A stretch of 64,000 nucleotides of DNA from Atherinomorus stipes (GCA_023101725.1 JALJCO010001098.1:620001-684000), one strand, 5' to 3'; shown: positions 10,386-22,135, numbered from the stretch's first letter. The notes: generated by a model from the letters alone, not told the origin. Numbers and translations: made by a program.

Positions 10386-12595
10386 TGAAACTGACAAAAA
10401 CTGTCAATTGTGACACTTTCTTTGGGCCTCTACACACGGTGCAACAGCACACATACTGTAGCGGTGTGAAATTACTTTTAGTCCCCTCAAAGAGCCATTT
10501 TTTCTTTCTTCAACATTTCAGAAAAAGTTTGAAATTTCAAAATACACAGCCAGCTTCCTGCAGCTCCGTCAGCGTTGGGTCTCTCAGCAGCCTCCATGAC
10601 CGGTTTTAATCTCATCCTCTCTTTATTTCTCAGGGATCGTCCAGGTCTTTACAATGTCACGGTTGTCCCATAGTCCCTTCACTGTTTGATGACTGTCTTC
10701 GCTGTGTTCTATGGTATGTCCACTGCTGGAGATTCTTTCCTCCTCTTATCCAGACTGATACCTTCCAACAATGAGGTCCCTTTGATGCTTTTAAGCTCTC
10801 TGGGAACCATGGCTTTTGCTGTCGCAGGCAACTGAGTAAATGTCAGGAAAATCCTGAGCTGAACTTGATTTGGAGGAAATCAGAGTTTCTTTAATTGCTG
10901 ACAGGTGTGTATCCAAGAAAACTGAATGCTGTGATTTATATCAAAAGGAGCTTTAACTAGGTATGATCTTAAAGATGTGAACACTTACGTTACTGGGTTA
11001 TTATGTATATTTTTTACATTTCTCTTTAGATTTTTCCCTGATTTCTTCAGCAGGTTTCTTTACTGAACTGTGCAGATAGGTCACAGTAAAGGTGTTGGAA
11101 CATTTTAGATTATTTATTGTTGAACTATTCTTTTAACATCACAAAAGCCTGGCATTTTGACAGGGGCTGAAAACTTTGCAGGGGATCCAGGCCATACATC
11201 AGTTGATATTTAACACAAACATACTCTGAAAAACAAGTTTCTGTCCACAAAGTTTCCAGTTAGATTCTCAATCCCAGCAGAATGCATAGAAAGTTACTAT
11301 ATACCCTTTATTTTCACAAGTAAAACTATCCTCTCTGTATCAAATATGCTTGTATTCACATAGTAAGATTTGAGAATGATATTTATTCCAATATTAGGGG
11401 GAAAAAAAAGCAATCATGACTCGTATTTCCTCTCGTGAGGCTTGTCGAGGAGACTCTTCCCAGGATCTCATGATACGTTGTATGAATGAACAACTTGGTT
11501 GTTTCAAATAGATGACTTGTTGGTACTGCAAACAGAAGAAAGGTTAAAATATTCCGAATAAAGGGGACAGAAGCTGTCTCGGCTGTGTTTCATTCCCATT
11601 TTGACATGTGAAAGGATCCATTTTCCAAACAGGTTTAATGTTTATAAAGCAGCTCTTCTTTGCACCTGGAACTTTGATCACTTTCTAATTTTCATCTTTT
11701 GAGGATTCTGTTTGTTTCTTAGGTTAGATGTTGTGTAGTTTTCTTTTGATTTGTGATAACATGTGGTTCAAGATTTCCTGAAGCTCCAACAAAATCTTTC
11801 TGCAAGATTGTGGCTCAGCCTTTGGTTTTCTACGAAGGTGCAAGTGCAAAAAAAATGTGTTTTCATCACAAAGAAACTGGCACCAGCCCCTGTTGTCCCT
11901 TTCTCTGCTCACATTTAGTCAGTCAAAGCTCAGACGTGTTGAGGGAATGCATAACCTTTTACGAATCTAAATTACTCTTCTTTCTTTTCTAATTGAGCTA
12001 CAATTGTTGAGAATATAAAAGGTTTAGAGTACCTGCTGCAAAACATTTGATACAGGCCATCATGACACCCCATTTGCCTGTGCACAGACGTCTTGTAATT
12101 GAAATCTCAAGTCCTGCTGACTACCATTAAGTATGTTTCATTCTCAACTAAGAAATTCTGGTGAGTTTTTTTAAAGCTATGTTTGACACTCATGTCAGAG
12201 GTACCCCAGGCCAACCTCTTAAGGCTTTGCAGTTCAATGTCCGGCGTTTCATTTTCTGTGCAACCTGCAGAATCTTATATTTGACCTGAAACACCTCCAG
12301 CAGTTACCAGCAGACAGCTGCCTCCCACTGGAAATCCATTAAAAACACCCACCCACTGACTCAGTCTCTTTTTACAGCAGCCAATTATTTTTGCTTCATT
12401 TCACCTTTCCCATTTCCTTTGATAAAAGTTTATTTCACTTTGTCAGTTGTTCAATCAGTTTGCAACACTTTCTCTCGTCTACCCAAGCAAACTTTAAATT
12501 GTGAAAGATTCTGATTCTGATCAAGCAAATGTTTACTTGCAGTACAGAGCCAAAACTAAAGCTGAGATAATGTACTAGGCTGCTTACACTGTGTG
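10386..12595. other. No gene recognised; possible old DNA-transposon relic in 10600-11190
   Basis: Phrases such as 'TTGACAGGGGCTGAAAACTT' near 11159 look to me like the noncoding remains of a Tc1/mariner-type element. I see no transposase motif or inverted repeats, so this is a weak suggestion. The rest shows nothing. Confidence 0.3.
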
Positions 12596-12970
12596 CACTG
12601 GAAAAAGGCCACTCTTGAAATTAGTCTTAAAAAAAGGGGGGGGGGGGGGGGGGGGGTGTAATAAGCAAAAAATCTGCCATGGGAACAAGTGAATTTCAAG
12701 ATAATCTTGAAATTAGCTGGAAAAACTCATTCCTAGCTAACTTGAACTCGTATTGTGAAGTTTTGTGTCTCATAAGTTTGTTTCATCTGAGATATGACTC
12801 AAGACAAGTTTGTCTTAAGACTGTTTCAGTTAACAAGAAATTTAAGATGCATCGTTTGAAAACAAGTTCCTATATACTGAAATGTTTCTCTTTAGGTGAT
12901 TATGTCTGAGTGTATTGAGCTATTTTGACGATAAACTAAATATACTTGGTAAGATTGAGTTTTTGCAGTG
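12596..12970. mobile_element. EnSpm/CACTA-type MITE
   Basis: The element opens with CACTGGAAAAAG and closes with TTTTTGCAGTG, the CACTG ends typical of vertebrate EnSpm/CACTA elements. The closing subterminal region (AAGTATATTTAGT on the minus strand) is of the kind common in teleost EnSpm MITEs. A TG dinucleotide flanks both ends, compatible with the short duplications of this superfamily. The 375-bp length leaves no room for a transposase. A run of 21 G sits at 12636-12656. Confidence 0.7.
12636..12656 (+). repeat. Poly(G) run of 21
   Basis: Twenty-one consecutive G residues lie inside the CACTA MITE, directly after a run of A. Homopolymer length in such runs is prone to sequencing error. 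Confidence 0.85.
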
Positions 12971-13076
12971 TGGCGCTCAAAAAGTAGCTAATAAAGATCT
13001 CACTGATGCCAGAAAGTCAGACTGAGGCAGAGGGTTTCCTCTTTGCTCGTTTTGTTTTTCATTAATAAACCACAAA

Positions 13077-14248
13077 CACTCACCAGCCACTTTATTAGGT
13101 ACACCTGTTCAGCTGCTTATTAACGCAAATTTCTAATCAGCCAATCACATGGCAGCAACTCAATGCATTTAAGCATGTAGACATGGTCAAGACGATCTGC
13201 TGCAGTGATTTCAGTGATTTTGAATGTGGCATAGTTGTTGGTCTGAGTGTTTCAGAAACTGCTGATCTACTGGGATTTTCATGCACAACAGTCTCTGGGG
13301 TTTACAGAGAATGGTCCAAAAAAGAGAAAGTGAGCAGCAGTTCTGTAGGTGCAAATGCTTTGTTGATGCCAGAGGTCAGAGGAGAATGACCAAACTGGTT
13401 TGAGCTGATAGAAAGGCAACAGTAATTCAAATAACCACTTGTTCCAACCGAAGAATGCAGAAGAGCATCTCTGAATGCACAACACATCCAACCTGGAAGC
13501 AGATGGGCTACAGCAGCAGAAGACCACACCGGGTGCCACTCCTGTCAGCTAAGAACGGGAAACTGAGGCTACAATTCACACAGACTCACCAAAACTGGAG
13601 AATAGAAGATGAAAAAACCATTGCTGGTGTGATGAGTCTTGATTTCTGCAGGGACATTCAGATGGTAGGCTCAGAATTTAGCGTCAACAACATGAAAGCA
13701 ACATCAGACATGAAAGCATCCTGCCTTGTATCAACGGTTCAGGTCGGTGGTGGTGGTGTAATGGTATGGGGGATATTTTCTTGGCACACTTTGGGCCCCT
13801 TGGTACCAATTGAGCATCGTGTCAATGCCACAGCCTACCTGAGTATTGTTGCTGACCATGTCCATCCCATTATGACCCCAGAGTAGCATCCTCTGATGCT
13901 GCTACCAGCAGGATAACGCGCCATATCATAAAGTGCAAGTCATCTCAGACTGCTTTCTTGAACATGACGATGAGTTAATTGTACTCAAATGGTCTCCACA
14001 GTCACCAGAACTCAATCCAACAGAGCAGTTTTGGGATGTGGTGGAACGGGAGGTTCTCATCATGGATGTGCAGCCGACAAATCTACAGCAATTGCGTGAT
14101 GATGTCAGGTCAATATGGAGCAAAATCTCTGAGTAATGTTTCCAGTACCTTATTGGTTCTATGCCACAAAGGATGAAGGCAGTTCAGAAGGCAAAACGGG
14201 TCCAAACCGGTACTAGCAAGGTGTACCTATTAAAGTGGCCAGTGAGTG
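13077..14248 (+). mobile_element. Near full-length Tc1-like transposon (inactive)
   Basis: Inverted terminal repeats of about 29 bp are present: the left begins CACTCACCAGCCACTTTATT, and the reverse complement of the right begins CACTCACTGGCCACTTTAAT, with three mismatches over the full length. A TA follows the right end, while the left flank reads AA, so one target TA has decayed. Between them lies a broken transposase gene (see next entry). The 1.17-kb size is below the roughly 1.6 kb of Sleeping Beauty-type elements because the terminal repeats are short. A reversed relic of the same family is at 19035-19825. Confidence 0.9.
13183..14136 (+). pseudogene. Tc1-like transposase, frameshifted
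   Basis: This is a cut-and-paste DDE transposase remnant. The first frame (13183-13389) holds the N-terminal helix-turn-helix region, with 'GLSVSETADLLGFSCTTVS'. The second frame (13455-13886) has the linker motif 'GYSSRRPHRVPLLSAKNGKL' and the glycine-rich 'VQVGGGGVMVWGIFSWHTLG'. The third frame (from about 13905) has 'QQDNAPYH', with the second catalytic aspartate, and 'SPELNPTEQFWD', with the final catalytic glutamate. The first catalytic aspartate block, normally W-S-D-E, has degenerated near 13630. At least two frameshifts and a stop at 13884-13886 separate the pieces, so the enzyme is dead. The product would have been about 330 residues. Confidence 0.9.
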
Positions 14249-15523
14249 TACATGTACAGAAATTATTTTGATATCAGGTTCATCTCACAGTGCACAAACA
14301 TAGAACCAGAGAAAAGCAGTGTGATGCAACAAGCCAAAATTAAAAACACAAATAGTAGATTAGAAACTACATTACTGCTGTACATCAGTCTGAAAAAAAC
14401 GGGGAAATAGATCTAAAAGAAGTGTGATGAATGTTTATAAAAGTTACAATAAATCTCAAATACTGTCTATAAAAACTTGATGTGGTCTCAAGGTTTGAGT
14501 AACGAAGCAAATCAAAGTTGCCATAGAAGACCTGGCAATTCATGATCGTCCTGGGGGACGTTAATCAGATCTTTTACTAAACCACCGAAATCCCCAGAAC
14601 TTCTACTCTACAGTAAAGAAGAAATCCTGGGCATTTTATTTTTCTCAGTTATGAGGACTTGACTTAGCGTCATGAATTTTAAAACGAGGCTACTCGTCAA
14701 TAAATATACACACAGCATTTTACTAACAGATGGATGAAAACCTGTGAGCCGACAAACTCTCAGCTTCAACTATACAATCATATAATCTGTTCATGTGTGT
14801 GGATTAATTTAGGATAAATAAATCTATTGGGATTTCTCAAAGGCAAAGACAGATGTCTACATATACAGAACTGAATCTCTAATTTGATACATCTTATTTG
14901 AGCAAAAGGAGCAGTTTAAATATGAAGGCAAGCAAAATTTGTGGAAATATTTAGTGCAACAACAAAATACATAAAAATCAATCAAAATCTGGTGGATGCA
15001 CATGGAGATGACATCAAATCAGTTTCATTTCATTTAAAATGCTGCAGCCAACCAAATTTTCACATGAATTCTCAGATGTACCACTTCACCTGTTTTCTTA
15101 TCATCCCGTTAAATCGCTGAAACTGTAAAAACAGAGATCTTTGCTTCTGCACACATAAGACCCAAACTGTCTTTATATCAAAATCATGGTTGTCAAAACC
15201 TCACCACGTGGCAAAGTTTCTGCAGAAATCCAGTTTTCACTGGGATGTTTATCCCCGTTTCTGCTTGATTAAGGTCTTCTCCACCATCACCGGGTTTTTT
15301 ATATTGACAGAGTGTCAACGGGGTCTTAAAAAGTATTAAAGTTGATTAGTTTATTGATTAAATTAATGCCCTGAAAAAGTATCAAAAAGTTTTAACTGCA
15401 ACTTCAGGAGGTGTCAAAATTTGCTGGCATTCAAACTTTTTCCAAATAGTTTGGAAAAAATATCCATGAATGTGTTTATTTTTCTCATTCTGACAAATCA
15501 AACAATTACGTTTTTTTGCTTTT
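14249..15523. other. No gene recognised
   Basis: AT-rich, with no frame above 60 codons apart from chance. No repeat boundary identified. Confidence 0.45.
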
Positions 15524-15706
15524 TTTATAAAGTGCTTTACAATTACAGTGGTTAAGGCGCTGTACATGAAATGAAAAATATAAAATTTAAAACATATGAA
15601 AAAAAACACAAATAAAACAGCAGGTAAGAAAATCTCACAATGTGATGCGTACCTCAGGCATTAAAGGCCAATTTAAACAGATGGCATTTCAGCCTGGACT
15701 TAAAGG
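15524..15706 (-). mobile_element. LINE 3' end, minus strand, with ORF2 C-terminus
   Basis: On the minus strand 15705 to 15654 reads 'FKSRLKCHLFKLAFNA' followed by a stop. This is the usual C-terminus of teleost L2/Rex1-type reverse transcriptase proteins (FKSxLKTHLFxLAF). The following 130 bp, containing 'AAAGCACTTTATAAA', resemble the 3' untranslated tail. The coding part stops abruptly at about 15706, where the sequence switches to unrelated material beginning TTAAAGGGAC, so the LINE is truncated. Confidence 0.7.
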
Positions 15707-16229
15707 GACTTCAAGCAGGATTTAGATGAGACTCGCGAGTGCTGCCGCTGGCGCTGTGGGTAACTGCAGCCACCAGCCAAGCCGGCACGGGAGCGCGCAC
15801 AAACGGATTCTATAACGTTGTTTACAGTACACTGATCAAGTCTTTTTCTTCCTAGTTCCACTTTTTAGTGTCTTTCAGTTGATCTGGATCATTTGCCAAC
15901 GGCAGAAGAATCCATAACTATCCCTTGCAGTGTTTGGATTCACTGTGACCGTCTCCTTCCTGTTTCAAAACTGTGGGGGACACGTATGCAGCATCAATTG
16001 GCATCGCATCCGCAGGACAGCGTGGGAAATTCGGCCACCAAATCGCAGCACATTATGCAGCACACAGCCTGTTAAAGGCAACGGAGAGAGACGTGGGTGG
16101 GCTCGTTCTTTTTGTTTTTTAATGGTTCATCACTCATTAGCATTCAAAAACTGGATATGCATGTTTATTCTTTCACAATTCCCCAACAGGGGAAAAACAA
16201 CACAAACTTAAGCCTATCCTCTTGGAGGT
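15707..16229. other. Unassigned, possibly the end of another TTAA-type element
   Basis: The junction at 15700-15705 is 'TTAAAGGGACTTCAAGCAGG', which looks like a TTAA target followed by a terminal sequence, but I found no convincing partner. The region is relatively GC-rich around 15730-15800. No coding motif. Confidence 0.3.
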
Positions 16230-17712
16230 TTAAAGTGCCCCTGGCATGAAATTTGTATTTTTTTGAGGTTTTTTATCATATGTTTTAGTTTCCCCAGCCT
16301 GCCTATGCCCCCTAAGGGATTAAATTATACATTAGCTTTTCCTTTTTCCTTGGGTGTGTCTGCCTACATAGCGAAATAAGCATTTACAAATTGGCTGTTT
16401 GGCAGTTCGGCATATTACGCCGAGTTCGGGATATGACGTTGACTTCCAGCCAATCACCTCCCTCCCTGAACTACACTCTCCCCTCCCTACACCAACAATA
16501 ACAAACCGACAGCATGGAGTCCAGTTTGCATCGGAACTGCTCTGTGACTGGGTGTTTAAAACACAACCATCTTTTTTCCCTCCCCAATTCCGAGCTACGG
16601 AAGAGTGACATATTATTATATCATATATTATTGCGACAGGTGACATGACTGAATATAACAGACCTTATCTTTAAATCTATAGCCTTGTACCGTTACTGCT
16701 TGGTTTCACTACATTGCCACCGACATACAGCTTTAGTCCTGACGTTTTTTGGAGTGGAGCGGAGCTGCGGGAGAGAGAGCAAAAAGGCGAAAGCAGCAGC
16801 GTGTTGGAAAGAGTGAGAGACAGATCGTGACTTTTAGAATAAAAAACTAAACGCCCAGAGGCCTTTACAGTGCAGACGAAGTTCTGCACTGATCTTTGCT
16901 GATCAGGATTAGAAGGGGACGATCAGGCCTCGTCAGAGACGAGTGACTGACGTCGCAGCGCACCGCCGCGCTCGCCCTCCACAAACGGTCAGAAAGCACA
17001 CTGATGACGGTGAAAGTTTTCTCCGCCGCTGTGATGGAAGAAAGAAATAAGAGACGCGTGGGCAGAAGACGGGATAATCAAAATAGGGGAGTAATTGATG
17101 ATGACTGGGAGTGTTTGAGAGTTGAGGAAGTTATCCTTGAATGGATCAAAGACACTGACGAGCCTGTGGGATATCGCGGACAGGAGGATCTCACAGATGC
17201 TCGTGCACGTGACTTCCTGTCTCTGATTTCGGATGAAAATTTCTGGAACCTTATCACAAATGAAATCCACTATCCGGATCAGATTCTGGATCGAATTGAA
17301 ACGCCGTTACAGTAGCCGGTAACTGAGCCATTGCTGTGGTGGTGAAGCTAGAGATGTAATGAGGATGGATGGATGATCATATTTTTTACTAGGCCTGTAA
17401 TTAGCAAACTGATTAATGTGCAAAACCATATAATTACTATATAAAACCATATAAATAGGCCTTTACCTGATTACATTGGATAAATAATATAGGAATTTGG
17501 AGAAGAGAGGGGAAAGGCGACGGCAGCCCCCCCGCCCACAGAAACTCGTCATTGTACCCATCTGCTAAGAGTAGTGCTACTTAGTGGCGCCTGCTATTCT
17601 ATTAGGAGGCTGAGTTACAACGAAGGATCCTTTTATACAGTATTAAGGTACTTAGAGTGGGACTATAAAGGGACCAAAAGTCGCTGGGAATTTCATGCCA
17701 GTTCCACTTTAA
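16230..17712. mobile_element. TTAA-flanked DNA transposon, 1.48 kb (Kolobok or piggyBac type)
   Basis: TTAA at 16230-16233 is repeated at 17709-17712. The inner ends are AGTGCCCCTGGCATGAAATT and, on the reverse strand from the right, AGTGGAACTGGCATGAAATT, identical except for three bases. TTAA targets are used by the piggyBac and Kolobok superfamilies; the termini do not start with the CCY of piggyBac, so I lean to Kolobok-like. It holds a 103-codon ORF but no recognisable transposase, so it is probably non-autonomous. GC content rises at 16900-17000 relative to the flanks. Confidence 0.75.
17004..17315 (+). CDS. Hypothetical 103-residue ORF inside the TTAA element
   Basis: I do not recognise this protein. 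The frame is uninterrupted from ATG at 17004 to TAG at 17313-17315; a second in-frame ATG at 17034 (MEERNKRR...) is an equally likely start. The N-terminal third is basic (KRRVGRRR) and the rest is acidic with tryptophans and hydrophobic residues ('VEEVILEWIKDTDEPVGYRG', 'FLSLISDENFWNLIT'), a composition more protein-like than the low-complexity frames elsewhere in the window. It lies wholly inside the TTAA-flanked element, so it is probably a transposon-encoded accessory protein, a captured piece of one, or a fragment of a longer lost ORF. No transmembrane segment or zinc-finger pattern is visible. It may not be expressed. Confidence 0.35.
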   Translation: MTVKVFSAAVMEERNKRRVGRRRDNQNRGVIDDDWECLRVEEVILEWIKDTDEPVGYRGQEDLTDARARDFLSLISDENFWNLITNEIHYPDQILDRIETPLQ

Positions 17713-18799
17713 CTTATTCTTTCCCGCTTTATTCTTTTCCAACTTATCTGAATTTTGTTGTGTGGTTGTGCTCCATAGATTTAATTGCAGACTATGACTG
17801 TTAAGTTAAAGATGTTTAGCTGGTAACAGCTTGAAGTTGCAATAAGGGCTTCACGTTTTTTTTAGAAGGTCTTTAAAAAGTCTGAAAAAGGTATGGAAAT
17901 CAACTTCAGGATTCCTGCATACACCCTGACTGATATAGAAACTGACATTAGAACCTGGAAGTTAACTGAACTTTGCACTGACCTTTAGTGGATGTTTTTC
18001 ATGTCAATGTAAAGAATGCGTAGCAGTATGATGTGGGTGCACTTTACAACATTGGCCACAGATGGATCTACTACTGGACATAAAGGGAGCGTAAAAGTGA
18101 GGAAAGTGCAGGGAAGTTCATCATGGGTTGTCCACCAATAGTCTAAGTTTAAGCATGGAGCGGCATAAAGGGTCAAGGATAACTCAAGCCAATCCCATCT
18201 AAGCTTTGTAAAAAGGAAAGCATAATCTTTAAAGGTGTCTGCTTCCTGAATGCAAAGGCTGGGTCCACAGAGAGGGGTTTTCTAACTGAGGGTTCTGCCT
18301 CCTGTTCTACTTTAAGAAAGTCTAGAAATCATAAGTAGTTAGAGAGCTGGTGCTGATCACTAAGGGCTTCATATGAGAGAAGAATAGGCCTATTAGCCTG
18401 TATTCTATTGTAAATTTAACAGAGTCAATGATGAGAAGCTGAAATTGGAGCAATATGATTTCTCCAGCTAATTCTCACCAGAACCCGCACTCTAGTAAGA
18501 TTATTTCTCCTCTTGATCATCTTTTTCTTTGTTGTCGGAATCCTCAGTTCAGTTTAATAATGTATCATAAACACACAGTAATTTTGATGCTTTCAAATTT
18601 GCGGTGCACAGCCAGATTTGATTCTTAGGTTTATTTTGGAGAAGTTTTCATATTTCAGGAAACAGATGTCTGAATGAGACAGAAAAGATTTTACTGAGTT
18701 GAAGCAAGAAGACAAGCTTTTAGCTTTTAGGGGATGAAGTGGACAAGAACCAGACAGTAGAACTGAAAGCAGACGGGTCAAAGCTGGAACCTGAGCAGG
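17713..18799. other. No gene recognised
   Basis: Plain AT-rich sequence. Short frames on both strands carry no motifs. Confidence 0.45.
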
Positions 18800-18930
18800 A
18801 ACTATGGGGGAAAAAAAAAAAGAGGATAAAAAAAAAAAGGGGGGGAAGGAACGGAGGAGGGGAGGGGAAAGGGGGGGGGGGGGGGAAGAAACGGGAAGAG
18901 AGGAAAGGATAAAGAAGGGGGAAGTTCTCT
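18800..18930. repeat. Polypurine tract with a 15-base G run
   Basis: G/A-only on the plus strand, including 15 consecutive G at 18871-18885. It has the same irregular character as 9481-10385 and 37255-37570. Confidence 0.85.
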
Positions 18931-19032
18931 CCTTAGGACGTCTTTGATTCTTTGTTTTGAATCTGTGACCCAGTTGGTTCATGTCACCAACTAACTAATG
19001 AAATACTTGCTTAATTCTGGGTGTCATATAGA

Positions 19033-19700
19033 TTAAACAAGGTGTTGGAAACATTCCTCACAGATGTTGCTGCTCATTGACATGATACCATCACACATCC
19101 ATGAGAACCTCCCGTTCCTCCACATCCCAAAGCTGCTCTGTTGGACTGAGATCTGGTGACTGCGGAGGCCGTTGGAGTCCAGTGAACTCGTCAAGTTCCA
19201 GAAAGCAGCTGGAGATGATGTGAGCTTTGTGACATGGAGCATCATCCTGCTGGAAGCAGCATCAGAAGATGCTCCACGGTGGTTATACAGGGATGGACAT
19301 GATCGACAACAATACTCAGGTAGGCTGTGGTGGTTAAACCGCCATGTTAGTACTAAGTGGTAAAGAAAATCTCCCCCCACACCAGAAGCAGCCTGAAGCC
19401 TTGATCCAAGGCAGGATGGATCCATGCTTTCATGATGTTTCCAGAAAATTCTGAGCCCAGCAACATTTCTCCGTCTTCTATTGTCCAGCCTCAGTTTCCT
19501 GTTCTTAGCTGACAGGAGTGGTACCCAGTCTGACCCTCTGCTGCATTCTGGTCCAGACAACTGCTGCTCACTGGATATTTTCTCTTCCTCGGATCATTCT
19601 CTGGAAACCCTAGAGTTGGTTGTGTGTGAAAATCCCAGTAAATACTCAGATCAACAACCATGCCACATTCAAAACTACTTAAACCCCCTTTCTTCCTCAT
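19033..19700 (-). pseudogene. Tc1-like transposase remnant
   Basis: The longest frame (19560 to 19033, minus) begins inside the linker and mixes true transposase frame with shifted sequence. It reads 'WVPLLSAKNRKLRL' in frame, then 'HHESMDPSCLGS', while later parts are out of frame. A second minus frame at 19491-19700 holds the N-terminal side ('SSFECGMVVDLS'), homologous to 'SDFECGIVVGLSVSE' in the other copy. The DNA-binding region, linker and catalytic core are all disrupted; the last catalytic block survives only as DNA similarity (19100-19190). It cannot make an active enzyme. Confidence 0.8.
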
Positions 19701-19825
19701 TATGATGCTTAAAACTTCAAATCGTCTTCACCATGTTTATATGACGAGTTGCTGCCATGTGATTCGCTGGTTAGATAAGTCTTCACAGGCAAATAAATGG
19801 GGTAGATCTAATGAAGTGATGACTA
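19035..19825 (-). mobile_element. Tc1-like transposon relic, inverted, internally deleted
   Basis: This is the reverse complement of the family at 13077-14248. On the minus strand the transposase motifs 'VPLLSAKNRKLRL', 'HESMDPSCL', and an 'ICEECFQHLV' C-terminus are readable. The 5' side keeps the subterminal phrase ATGTGATTCGCTGGTTAGAT and a decayed terminal repeat near 19800-19825 (TCTAATGAAGTG). The 3' terminal repeat is missing, and the coding part is shortened and scrambled by frameshifts. The conserved DNA for the last exon-like block (GAACCTCCCGTTCCTCCACA, 19104 onward) is still clear. Confidence 0.85.
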
Positions 19826-20952
19826 TTTATTCTTTATATTAGTGTAAGAAAATGAATGCATGTTTAATGGGATTTTATAATAAAAAAAATACTGAAGAAA
19901 CATTGAAAAAATGTTTATTTTCTTCTGGGTCTCAGGAAGTTAAACCTACAATGTAATGACCAGAAGAATGAAAACTGGCCAAAAAACACTTTACAGTTAA
20001 GGTCATTTACTGTACAAACAGCTTGACTATCTATAATTATATATTTTTTAATTGAACTTTTCTTGCCAGATCTCCATTGTGTGGGTGTTCTGGGAATAAT
20101 TTCTGCAGTTCTTGAGGCGCCTTTGGACAAAAATGATTCCATGTGGATTTCCACACCTTTAATTTGATCCAGACTAACATAACTGGTGTGAAACATTCCC
20201 CAGCCCATGGACCATTAACCTCCCCCCAAAAAAGAGGTGGCATTAGTTCACATAAATTAAAATGTGGTTTCATTTTGTTTCCATCATGAAAATATTTTTG
20301 CATCTGGACCAGTCACATGAAGATACTGTAGGTTTACAGGTTGGTAGCAAAAAACCTGAACCTAGGTGTGAACCAGGGTGTCAGAATCACCATCCTATAT
20401 CACTTTTTTTTTAAAAAAGCCAAAATATTAAGGCCCCAAAAGCTTAAACACTTCAAAATAGCACAGTATGGTACAGTCCAAAGTGGCTTTATCCTGTTTA
20501 TTCAGGTCATTTTTATTCATTTTTAATGGAGAACTGAACTCATACAACATTTTTTTAAAAATTGTCACGTCTCTAATTGATGTACTGAAAGGTATGACAC
20601 AAAAGCAAATGTGTTGAAGTCGAAAAAAACAAGATCAAAGAAGGTTGTTTCTACACAGCGGCAGGTAGCACGCAGTTAAAGCATATGGAGGAGGTTTTCA
20701 AGGCAGGGTCAAAATCAGGTTGAGGACAGAAAACCTGGAATGCAACGGCGCAAAGCTCAAAGACAATCTGCCAAGTAATGTGTGATCAACCACTGCTGCA
20801 TACGGAGGGGCTCTGTAACAGAGTGGAAGCAGGTGGGGGTGGGAAAGATCACGATATGCTGCTGGAGAGGTGGTGGGGCAGGTGGTTTAAAAAAAACTTG
20901 AACAGTCAGAAAACAAAAACTTTGTAAGCATTAATTGACCCTGCAAAACTCT
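19826..20952. other. No gene recognised
   Basis: No motif or boundary found. A few frames of 60-97 codons on both strands look like chance. Confidence 0.45.
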
Positions 20953-21281
20953 CTAAAGGGGTACCATGTAACTTTTGGCCACTCGGTAACTTTACACATG
21001 CCACACAACTGTCGAAAAATCAAACAAAAAGTCTCTATCCGTGTTTTGGATTCGTGTTTGCAGACCACTTTGATCAGCTGATATCGAAGTCATCGAGCCA
21101 TAAAGCAAAGCGCTCCAGGTCACATGACCCAATAAGAGACAGATCTGCTTCTGCAAAGTTACAAAGTCTGGTTTGTGAGGAAGGCAGACCCCCCTTAGAG
21201 CACTGACATGCGTAAAGTGCTACATATTGACTGCAGAAATTATTACTTACATTAGGGAAATTTTACGCGGTATCCCTTTAA
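20953..21281. mobile_element. TTAA-type MITE, about 320 bp
   Basis: Left end: CTAA (20953-20956, a decayed TTAA) followed by AGGGGTACCATGTAACTTTT. Right end, reverse strand: TTAA (21278-21281) followed by AGGGATACCGCGTAAAATTT. The termini pair at most positions over 20 bp. There is no ORF, so the element depends on a transposase elsewhere. Confidence 0.65.
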
Positions 21282-21859
21282 ACAACATAAAACACAGCAG
21301 AATGTTTCCACCACTGGTTCGACTGAGAAGTACGTAAAAACCAGCTCAAGCTGAGACTTTCTGTCATTTCTGTAATCTGCACCATCTGAGGAAGCTGGGG
21401 AAACACAAACCTGAGACTGTCGTCAGTTAAAGAAACAAATGGGTGTAAAAATGTTCCTGTTGGATTTACTGGAGCTCACCTTATATTGTTGATGGAAAGC
21501 ATCACTAATTTAGTAGATAACTGACTCAAGAAGCCAGTGGAGTGTAACACCAGTCACAGTTTCTAGATGACTGACTGCCACTCGCAAAGCCTGAACTTTC
21601 ATTTTTCACCTCAAATGTTTAGAAAAGAACTCCCATCTGATACTTCCACCATTTACAACAAGCTGGCACATCGTTCACCAGCCGTTTTCAGTGAGGAGCT
21701 GATGTTTTTCTCCCAATCTGGTCCTGAGAGTTGTCTGACAGTTTATGTCTGACATTTTGGGCAGGTTTATCTAGACAGACACATTCAGAAGTGCTCCTAC
21801 CGTTTTCATGGTAACCAAGGGGACAATTTCTGTGTGAACGCCTCTATAAAAGCAGGGGT
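21282..21859. other. No gene recognised
   Basis: The last part (from about 21780) may be the 5' leader of the Tc1 fragment that follows. Nothing else stands out. Confidence 0.4.
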
Positions 21860-22135
21860 TTGCTGTTCTGCAGCATTTACTCAATGACAAGGAGGAAGGA
21901 CATCAGTGATGCGTTTAGGAAAGCAACTTTTGCTGTCCATCAGTCTGGGAATGGTTATAAAGACTCTTCCAAACTATTTGGACTTCATCATTCAGCAGCG
22001 ACAAAGATTACTCACAAGTGGAAAGTATTTATAACAGCTGCAAATCTTCCCAGGAGTGGACATCAACAAGTTCAGCCCAAGGCCAGACACTGCAATACTC
22101 AGAGAAACTATCACCTACTTAACCTGCTAGAGATG
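21860..22135 (+). pseudogene. Tc1-like transposase N-terminal fragment
   Basis: From the ATG at 21884 the frame reads 'MTRRKDISDAFRKATFAVHQ' and then 'SGNGYKDSSKLFGLHHSAAT' and 'HKWKVFITAANLPRSGHQQV'. This is the paired-like DNA-binding domain of Tc1-family transposases, with the usual GYK..SK.FG.H.S...I.HKWK....NLPRSG pattern. The catalytic domain is absent; after about 22090 the frame no longer matches and a stop follows at 22153. This is a different Tc1 subfamily from the copies at 13.1 and 19.0 kb. Confidence 0.75.

Noticed and set aside
9763..10452. 229-codon open frame on the minus strand, the longest in the window
   Set aside because: It runs through the polypurine region and is almost only F, L, S and P; the lack of stops follows from base composition.
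17004..17315. Host gene exon
   Set aside because: The frame lies wholly between TTAA-flanked transposon ends, so transposon origin is simpler.
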